From: Bacillota bacterium
GTDB taxonomy: Bacteria > Bacillota > UBA4882 > UBA8346
Assembly (NCBI GenBank): GCA_023415375.1
Contig: JAEZKW010000248.1
Coordinates: forward strand, 1 to 9,429
DNA: 9,429 nt
Direction of reading: 5' to 3'
In this document: positions 5,591 through 9,429 of the stretch, in pieces
Position numbering within the stretch: position 1 is the first letter of the stretch
Layout of the letters: every line of letters starts with the position of its first letter
Made by a program: the position numbers and the translations under genes
Notes under the pieces: model-generated
Database searches by the model: none
What the model saw: the letters and a program-made list of their open reading frames with translations, nothing else
Told to the model about the DNA's origin: nothing

Positions 5591-6972
5591 GATGCCTCCT
5601 GTTTAATAATAGCCCTCGCAGCTATAACTCCCGAGATCGAGGCTTGCATCAATCCCCTGGTTACTCCTGCTCCATCGCCAACTGCGTAAAGATTTGGAAT
5701 TTTGGTCTCCAAATGGCTGTTAAGACTGAGCCTAGAAGAATAAAACTTAACCTCAACCCCATATAGTAACGTATTACGTGAATTAACCCCTGGCGCAATG
5801 ATATCCAGGGCCTTTAGCATTTCTGATAAAGCGAGTAGATGCCGGTACGGTAAAACTAAGCTCAAATCACCCGGAGTGGCGCTTTCCAAAGTTGGCCGGA
5901 CCAATCCCTTTGCCAATCTTTCTTTGGTCGTTCGCCGTCCGCTTTGTAAATCCCCTAACCGCTGGACAATAACTCCGCCACCCAGGAGGTTAGCGAGTCC
6001 GGCAACATATCTTCCATAGGTAATCGGTTCATGAAATGGATGAGTAAAGGTTTTGCTGACGAGCAAGGAAAAATTGGTATTGGGAGTTTTTCGTTCAGCA
6101 TGACTATGTCCGTTGACGGTGATTAATCCATCCTGGTTTTCCATAACCACCTCTCCATGAGGGCACATGCAAAAAGTACGGACTTTATCCTCGAAAGTCT
6201 TTGAATAGTAAATAAATTTACTCTCAAAAATAACCGAGGTCAACTCCTCCATTACTTCAGCCGGCAGCTCCACTCGGACGCCGATATCGACTGGATTCAC
6301 CGATGACTCCAGTTTCAATCTTTTGGCTTCTGTGGAGAGCCATTCTGATCCATCCCGTCCCGGTCCGACAATCACATATTTTCCCAAATAGTCCTCGCCC
6401 TTACTTGAACGGATGCCCTTCAATCGTTCTCCCTCGACGATAATTTCAGCCACATCCACACCGGTGAAAATATCGACTCCTTTTTCGATTAAGAAGTCTT
6501 GCATGGCTTGGAGTACAGTTTTGGTATAACCGGTTCCAAGGTGGCGAATCTGGGATGGAATCAATCGCAAGTCTGCTAAAACAGCCCGCTTTTGAATCTG
6601 GGTGATAACTTCTTCATCGGTACCATAAACTTTTGTGGGCGCTCCAAACTTCAAATAAACGTCATCTGTCTCGCGGATCAGCTCTGATAATTCGGTTTTA
6701 GATATATAATTATCCAGAAAGCCGCCTACCTCAGTAGAGAGAGTAAGCTTACCGTCACTAAAAGCCCCAGCCCCACCCCAACCGCAAGTAATTGAACAAG
6801 AAGAACAATTTGCACAGGGAATACCACGCTCGTTCGCAGGGCAAACTCGTTCCGATAAATTATAGCCTTTTTCTAAAATCGCAATCCGCATCCGGGCATT
6901 TTTCGACAACTCCAAGGCAGCAAAAATCGCCGCCGGCCCTCCGCCAATAATAATCACATCATATTGAGCCAA
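5587..6972 (-). CDS. FAD-dependent dehydrogenase (COG2509-type flavoprotein)
   Basis: A 461-residue flavoprotein and first gene of the coupled operon. YDVIIIGGGPAAIFAALEL at residues 4-22 is the N-terminal Rossmann ADP-binding loop, followed by the ILEKG acidic strand (33-37). The C-terminal LYAVGDGAGVTRGLMQASIS closes the FAD site. A cysteine cluster, C44, C53, C56, C59 and C63, lies next to CGWGGAGAFSDGKLTLS, a signature of this family; the spacing resembles an Fe-S ligand set but could serve redox chemistry. The physiological substrate of COG2509 proteins is unknown. TTG at 6972 is the chosen start because CTCCCCT (6981-6987; AGGGGAG on the - strand) sits 8 nt upstream. An in-frame TTG at 6990 lies upstream of that site and would add six residues. 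The stop overlaps the rlmI ATG as ATGA. Confidence 0.9.
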   Translation of the reverse strand: MAQYDVIIIGGGPAAIFAALELSKNARMRIAILEKGYNLSERVCPANERGIPCANCSSCSITCGWGGAGAFSDGKLTLSTEVGGFLDNYISKTELSELIRETDDVYLKFGAPTKVYGTDEEVITQIQKRAVLADLRLIPSQIRHLGTGYTKTVLQAMQDFLIEKGVDIFTGVDVAEIIVEGERLKGIRSSKGEDYLGKYVIVGPGRDGSEWLSTEAKRLKLESSVNPVDIGVRVELPAEVMEELTSVIFESKFIYYSKTFEDKVRTFCMCPHGEVVMENQDGLITVNGHSHAERKTPNTNFSLLVSKTFTHPFHEPITYGRYVAGLANLLGGGVIVQRLGDLQSGRRTTKERLAKGLVRPTLESATPGDLSLVLPYRHLLALSEMLKALDIIAPGVNSRNTLLYGVEVKFYSSRLSLNSHLETKIPNLYAVGDGAGVTRGLMQASISGVIAARAIIKQEAS

Positions 6973-7012
6973 ATGAAACGCTCCCCTCAAAAAATATCAT
7001 TCCTGAGATCGG

Positions 7013-7043
7013 GTGGAAATATGTCCAAATGATTTTATTCCAC
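7013..7043. promoter_or_regulatory. Inverted repeat in the divergent promoter region
   Basis: GTGGAA (7013-7018) and TTCCAC (7038-7043) form a 6-bp inverted repeat with a 19-nt spacer, upstream of the minus-strand operon and in the 209-bp gap shared with yigZ. It may be a regulator site or chance. No clear sigma-A promoter could be read for the operon here. Confidence 0.2.
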
Positions 7044-7152
7044 ATGATTTGCAGATTTCCTGTATTTTTCATTCAGAGTTCCTTAGGACAAACTTAAAAG
7101 CAGGATTTTTCGAACTACGATTGGAATTAAAAAAATAAATTCGAAGCAAAAT

Positions 7153-7165
7153 TTGATCGGATCAA
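7153..7165. promoter_or_regulatory. Perfect 13-bp dyad just before the yigZ ribosome binding site
   Basis: TTGATC-G-GATCAA is a perfect palindrome around one central base. It ends 3 nt before the GAGGA Shine-Dalgarno of yigZ. The position suits an operator or a small stem affecting ribosome access. The stem would be poor as RNA because the loop is a single base, so a protein-binding site is the better guess. Confidence 0.3.
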
Positions 7166-7181
7166 GTTGAGGACTTGAATC

Positions 7182-7796
7182 ATGAATGAACAAACCTACC
7201 TTACCATTTCGAAAGAAGCTTCCTGTGAGCTCAATATTGAACGCTCCCGCTTCATTGGTCATTGTATGGAAACTCCCAGCGAAGCGGAAGCGAAGTTTTT
7301 CATCGAAAACATTAAAACAAAGCACTCCCAGGCCAATCATAATTGTTATGCCTATCGAATTCAAGCCGGAGAGTACCCTCAAGAGTATTTCAACGATCAG
7401 GGTGAACCCAGCGGTACCGCGGGAAAACCAATTTTAGGCGCCATCCAGCGACTGAATTTATTGAATGTAACTGTGGTCGTAACCCGTTATTTCGGCGGCA
7501 AAAAGCTGGGAGTCCGCGGCCTCATTGAAGCCTATGGTAAAACTGCATCCTCAGTCCTGGAACAAGCAGGAACACTTTTAAAAATCCCCAAATGTTCGAT
7601 GACCCTAAACTATCCTTATAACGAACATTCCAAAATTATTTATCAGCTAAAGCAAGTAGAAGCGGAAAATATCGCCACAGAGTTCGGGGAATCAGTCCAA
7701 ACTTCTTTTTTAATTCCGCTCAGCGAATATAGCGTATTTCTTGATTTTTTAAGGGAATCACCCCATATTAAAGTTTTATTAGTTTCCAAACCATAG
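7182..7796 (+). CDS. yigZ: YigZ/IMPACT family protein (UPF0029)
   Basis: A 204-residue protein of the YigZ (E. coli) / YvyE (Bacillus) family, of normal length. The N-terminal UPF0029/IMPACT domain (about 1-125) has the signature GEPSGTAGKPIL (74-85) followed by VTRYFGGKKLGVRGLIEAY (100-118). The family consensus is TRYFGGxKLGAGGLxRAY, so VRG for AGG is a slight departure. Residues about 130-204 correspond to the C-terminal DUF1949 ferredoxin-like domain. The eukaryotic relative IMPACT regulates the Gcn2 pathway; the bacterial role is not settled. The ATG at 7182 has GAGGA 8 nt upstream. It is divergent from the flavoprotein operon, and the tRNA-Leu gene follows with its own promoter, so yigZ is probably monocistronic. 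No strong terminator of its own is visible. Confidence 0.92.
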   Translation: MNEQTYLTISKEASCELNIERSRFIGHCMETPSEAEAKFFIENIKTKHSQANHNCYAYRIQAGEYPQEYFNDQGEPSGTAGKPILGAIQRLNLLNVTVVVTRYFGGKKLGVRGLIEAYGKTASSVLEQAGTLLKIPKCSMTLNYPYNEHSKIIYQLKQVEAENIATEFGESVQTSFLIPLSEYSVFLDFLRESPHIKVLLVSKP

Positions 7797-7816
7797 CTCT
7801 TTCTAAAATTATCCTC

Positions 7817-7845
7817 TTGAATTTGGTTTTTTCTTGTGGTAAAAT
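7817..7845 (+). promoter_or_regulatory. Promoter of the tRNA-Leu gene
   Basis: TTGAAT (7817-7822), a 17-bp spacer and TAAAAT (7840-7845) with a TGG extended -10 make a strong sigma-A promoter. The start would be near 7852, about 29 nt before the mature tRNA 5' end, leaving a leader for RNase P to remove. Confidence 0.8.
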
Positions 7846-7880
7846 CTTTTTACGTAGTGGACGTGATAAACATTGACCAC

Positions 7881-7966
7881 GCCGAAGTGGCGGAACGGCA
7901 GACGCAGAGGACTCAAAATCCTCCACCCTTAAAAGTGTGTGGGTTCAAATCCCACCTTCGGCACCA
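7881..7966 (+). tRNA. tRNA-Leu (anticodon CAA)
   Basis: A complete class II tRNA. The acceptor stem is GCCGAAG (7881-7887) with CTTCGGC (7956-7962), discriminator A7963, and an encoded CCA (7964-7966). The D-stem GCG pairs with CGC. The anticodon stem GAGGA/TCCTC (7907-7911 and 7919-7923) holds loop CTCAAAA with anticodon CAA at 7914-7916, reading the leucine codon UUG. A long variable arm (7924-7938, CAC with GTG) is typical of tRNA-Leu. The T-arm is GTGGG/CCCAC around TTCAAAT. All elements are intact. It is a single gene with its own promoter and terminator. Confidence 0.97.
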
Positions 7967-7983
7967 ATATTTAAAAACCAAAT

Positions 7984-8014
7984 CCTCAGACTGAAATGAG
8001 GTTTTTTTATTTTT
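7984..8014 (+). terminator. Terminator of the tRNA-Leu gene
   Basis: CCTCA (7984-7988) pairs with TGAGG (7997-8001) over an 8-nt loop, with flanking A/T pairs. Seven Ts, then ATTTTT, follow directly. It starts 18 nt after the CCA end. Confidence 0.85.
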
Positions 8015-8124
8015 CAAACTAAACATAGAACATAGCTAGAGTCAGGCATAGAACTTCAGTTAACAGTTCAGCAAGGTAAAACAATACATGAATCCATAGT
8101 AGCCTCAATTCAAAGCTTCTTCAG

Positions 8125-8153
8125 ACCCGCCTTCATCGGCGGGTTGATTTTTT
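8125..8153 (+). terminator. Strong intrinsic terminator with no evident upstream gene
   Basis: ACCCGCC (8125-8131) pairs perfectly with GGCGGGT (8138-8144) over a 6-nt loop, followed by TGATTTTTT. It is GC-rich and efficient-looking. It could back up the tRNA terminator 110 nt upstream or end an unseen short transcript in 8015-8124. Confidence 0.85.
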
Positions 8154-8255
8154 AATAAGAAATTTTTGGCAGGAGGTTAATAAATTATATTGAATATTTA
8201 GAAGCTATGGAATTAAAAAGAAAGAAATAGGAACCCAATTAATAATGAACGCCTC

Positions 8256-8286
8256 GGAGCAAAAAAGATTATATCTTTTCCGCTCC
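8256..8286. repeat. Long imperfect inverted repeat upstream of the flavin reductase
   Basis: GGAGC (8256-8260) pairs with GCTCC (8282-8286), then a symmetric AA/CC internal loop, then AAAAGAT (8263-8269) with ATCTTTT (8273-8279) around a TAT loop. No T-tract follows, so it is not a terminator. It lies about 50 bp before the ribosome binding site and could be an operator or a leader hairpin. Confidence 0.45.
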
Positions 8287-8350
8287 AAATACCAAAGGGA
8301 TCACTTCCCCCCAAAGTCTGTTGATTCGATTTAGATAGGAGGGCAGGACA

Positions 8351-9121
8351 ATGAAAATACTAGCCATCAATTCCAGCCACCGGGGCAAAAATGGTTTCAC
8401 CCAAGTTCTAATTGACCAAATCAAGGACGGGGCGATTGCAGCAAAGGCCGACTTTGAAACGGTGATACTGGCTGACCATAAGCTAAACCAGTGCCTTGGT
8501 TGTGAGGTGTGCCATACCGAAAAAAGCTATTTAAAATGTGTTTATGATAACAAAGATGACGTTAAGACCATTTTACAAAAAATGGCCGGGGCCAATATCA
8601 TCATTTACGCTACTCCCATTTATGTCTTCAACATGTCGGCATTAATGAAGAAATTTATCGATAGATTAAATTCTACCAGCGATATCAACAAAATTCAGGT
8701 ATCAAAAACAGGCCTGTTTTTTCATCACATTGATGTTGATATTTGCTCTAAGCCATTTGTTTTATTAACTACCTGTGGGAACATCGAGGATGAAACTTCT
8801 AAAAACGTTGTTTCCTACTTTAAGACGTTTTCGAAGTTCATGGATGCGCCAATGGTCGGCACACTGGTCAGAAAATCCAGTTCTTTGCTGCAACATAAGG
8901 ATGAAAAGACCTTTACCAAAAAAGCAATCGTATTGGATGCCTTTCGGGAAGCCGGTAAAGAATTAGCCACAGTGGGAAAGATAAGTTCAAAAACCCAAAA
9001 GCTTGCGACCCGGAATGTTATAGAGATGCCTTTGATCATTCATCTTTTAATGAAAATTCAGCCTTTTCGAGCCAAGTTAGTGCAAGAGGGACTAAAAAGA
9101 AATGTTATAAACATGAAATAA
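8351..9121 (+). CDS. Flavodoxin-fold NAD(P)H-dependent FMN reductase family protein with cysteine cluster
   Basis: A 256-residue protein. Residues 1-110 are a flavodoxin-like domain: KILAINSSHRGKNGFT (2-17) is the first strand and phosphate-binding loop for FMN, and ATPIYVFNMSALMKKFIDR (87-105) is the family's second flavin-contact motif. CLGCEVC gives C48, C51 and C54, with C63 following. This resembles the compact cluster-binding motif of iron-sulfur flavoproteins, so electron transfer via FMN and possibly [4Fe-4S] is plausible. C132 and C146 are also present. Residues about 185-256 are a basic helical extension (PFRAKLVQEGLKRN) longer than in minimal family members. AGGAGGG lies 7 nt before the ATG. 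The gene is alone; the upstream inverted repeat at 8256-8286 may regulate it. The substrate is unknown. Confidence 0.87.
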   Translation: MKILAINSSHRGKNGFTQVLIDQIKDGAIAAKADFETVILADHKLNQCLGCEVCHTEKSYLKCVYDNKDDVKTILQKMAGANIIIYATPIYVFNMSALMKKFIDRLNSTSDINKIQVSKTGLFFHHIDVDICSKPFVLLTTCGNIEDETSKNVVSYFKTFSKFMDAPMVGTLVRKSSSLLQHKDEKTFTKKAIVLDAFREAGKELATVGKISSKTQKLATRNVIEMPLIIHLLMKIQPFRAKLVQEGLKRNVINMK

Positions 9122-9222
9122 TGGTTAAAGACTTCTTTTTTTAAAATAAATAACGCTATGACAAAGCAATCGAAAAAACCGGCGATAAGAACGAAAATAA
9201 AATGTTTATCCTAACTTGCATA

Positions 9223-9245
9223 AAAGCCGCTTAAACCGCGGCTTT
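9223..9245 (-). terminator. Terminator of the right-edge minus-strand gene, possibly bidirectional
   Basis: AAAGCCGC (9223-9230) and GCGGCTTT (9238-9245) form a perfect 8-bp stem with a 7-nt loop. On the - strand it ends in TTTTATGC and lies 58 nt past the stop of the hydrolase-like gene. The + strand tail (TTTCG) is weaker but could also stop the reductase transcript about 100 nt after its stop codon. Confidence 0.7.
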
Positions 9246-9303
9246 CGTAAGAACCAAATGGAAACTCAACAAGCATATTATATTTTCATAAGTCCATTTC
9301 CAT

Positions 9304-9429
9304 CTATAATTTAAGCCCTCTCAACCATTCCCCGATTACAGTCCGGACTTCATCGCCCACTACCACTCCCATATGAGTTACCCCCGGCAATAATTCTACT
9401 TGCGCATTTGCATATTGTGAGATCACCGG
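9304..9429 (-). CDS. C-terminal fragment of an alpha/beta-hydrolase-like protein
   Basis: Only the last 41 codons are in the window; the gene continues past the right edge. The fragment contains VELLPGVTHMGVVVGDEV and ends GEWLRGLKL. The pattern LPGxTHMGVVV...IxEWL matches the last strand and helix of alpha/beta hydrolases, in which this His is the catalytic-triad histidine (residue 19 of the visible part). The catalytic serine and acid lie outside the window. The frame is open to the edge and stops with TAG at 9304-9306, followed by a terminator, so it is a real 3' end. The substrate cannot be inferred. Confidence 0.72.
   Translation of the reverse strand, partial: PVISQYANAQVELLPGVTHMGVVVGDEVRTVIGEWLRGLKL

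Larger units (their letters stand above)
8015..8350. other. Intergenic stretch between tRNA-Leu and the flavin reductase gene
   Basis: No convincing gene. It contains a strong terminator at 8125-8153 with no obvious gene before it, and an orphan AGGAGG (8171-8176) that leads only to TTG-AAT-ATT-stop. A 46-codon open frame (8194-8334) lacks a start with a ribosome binding site, and a long hairpin lies at 8256-8286. CATAGAAC is repeated at 8024 and 8047. The frame after the orphan Shine-Dalgarno may be a decayed gene. Confidence 0.45.

Noticed and set aside
8024..8054. Direct repeat CATAGAAC, two copies 23 bp apart
   Set aside because: Only 8 bp, two copies, AT-rich context; not enough for an iteron, CRISPR or attachment site.

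Overview
The window looks like chromosomal DNA of a low-to-moderate GC Gram-positive-type bacterium (Bacillota/Clostridia-like). The support is strong AGGAGG-type ribosome binding sites about 7-8 nt from the start codons, two genes whose best start is TTG, many T-tailed intrinsic terminators, and a YigZ/YvyE homologue. I cannot name the genus. No IS element, CRISPR array or phage structural gene is visible.

Layout: (1) 1-840 holds a VapBC-type toxin-antitoxin pair on the + strand, with a 13-nt gene overlap. (2) 841-1120 is intergenic, but 936-1050 has the anatomy of a small-RNA transcription unit: a perfect TATAAT, two inverted repeats and a T-rich end. (3) 1122-1571 (-) encodes a small four-helix membrane protein of unknown function. 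(4) 1572-2024 is mostly non-coding but contains what looks like a small gene broken by one missing base. (5) 2025-2591 (+) encodes a secreted single-HKD nuclease of the Nuc/phospholipase D family. It converges through a shared terminator on a 56-codon DUF551-type gene at 2636-2806 (-). (6) 3156-6972 (-) is a tight three-gene operon, transcribed as FAD-dependent dehydrogenase, then RlmI-type rRNA methyltransferase, then an uncharacterised radical SAM protein. Both junctions are ATGA overlaps, and two tandem terminators follow. (7) 7182-7796 (+) is yigZ. (8) 7881-7966 is tRNA-Leu(CAA) with its own promoter and terminator. (9) 8351-9121 (+) encodes a flavodoxin-fold reductase with a CxxCxxC cluster. 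(10) The right edge cuts the C-terminus of an alpha/beta-hydrolase-like protein on the - strand.

How the genes relate: the only clear functional group is the minus-strand operon, where stop-start overlaps make translational coupling likely. Its members are a Cys-rich flavoprotein, an rRNA m5C methyltransferase and a radical SAM enzyme; their shared job is not evident. The left third (toxin-antitoxin, orphan phage-type gene, broken ORF, secreted nuclease) has the look of an accessory segment. The right two thirds look like core genome. The observations most worth following are the candidate small RNA at 936-1050 and the coupled radical SAM operon.
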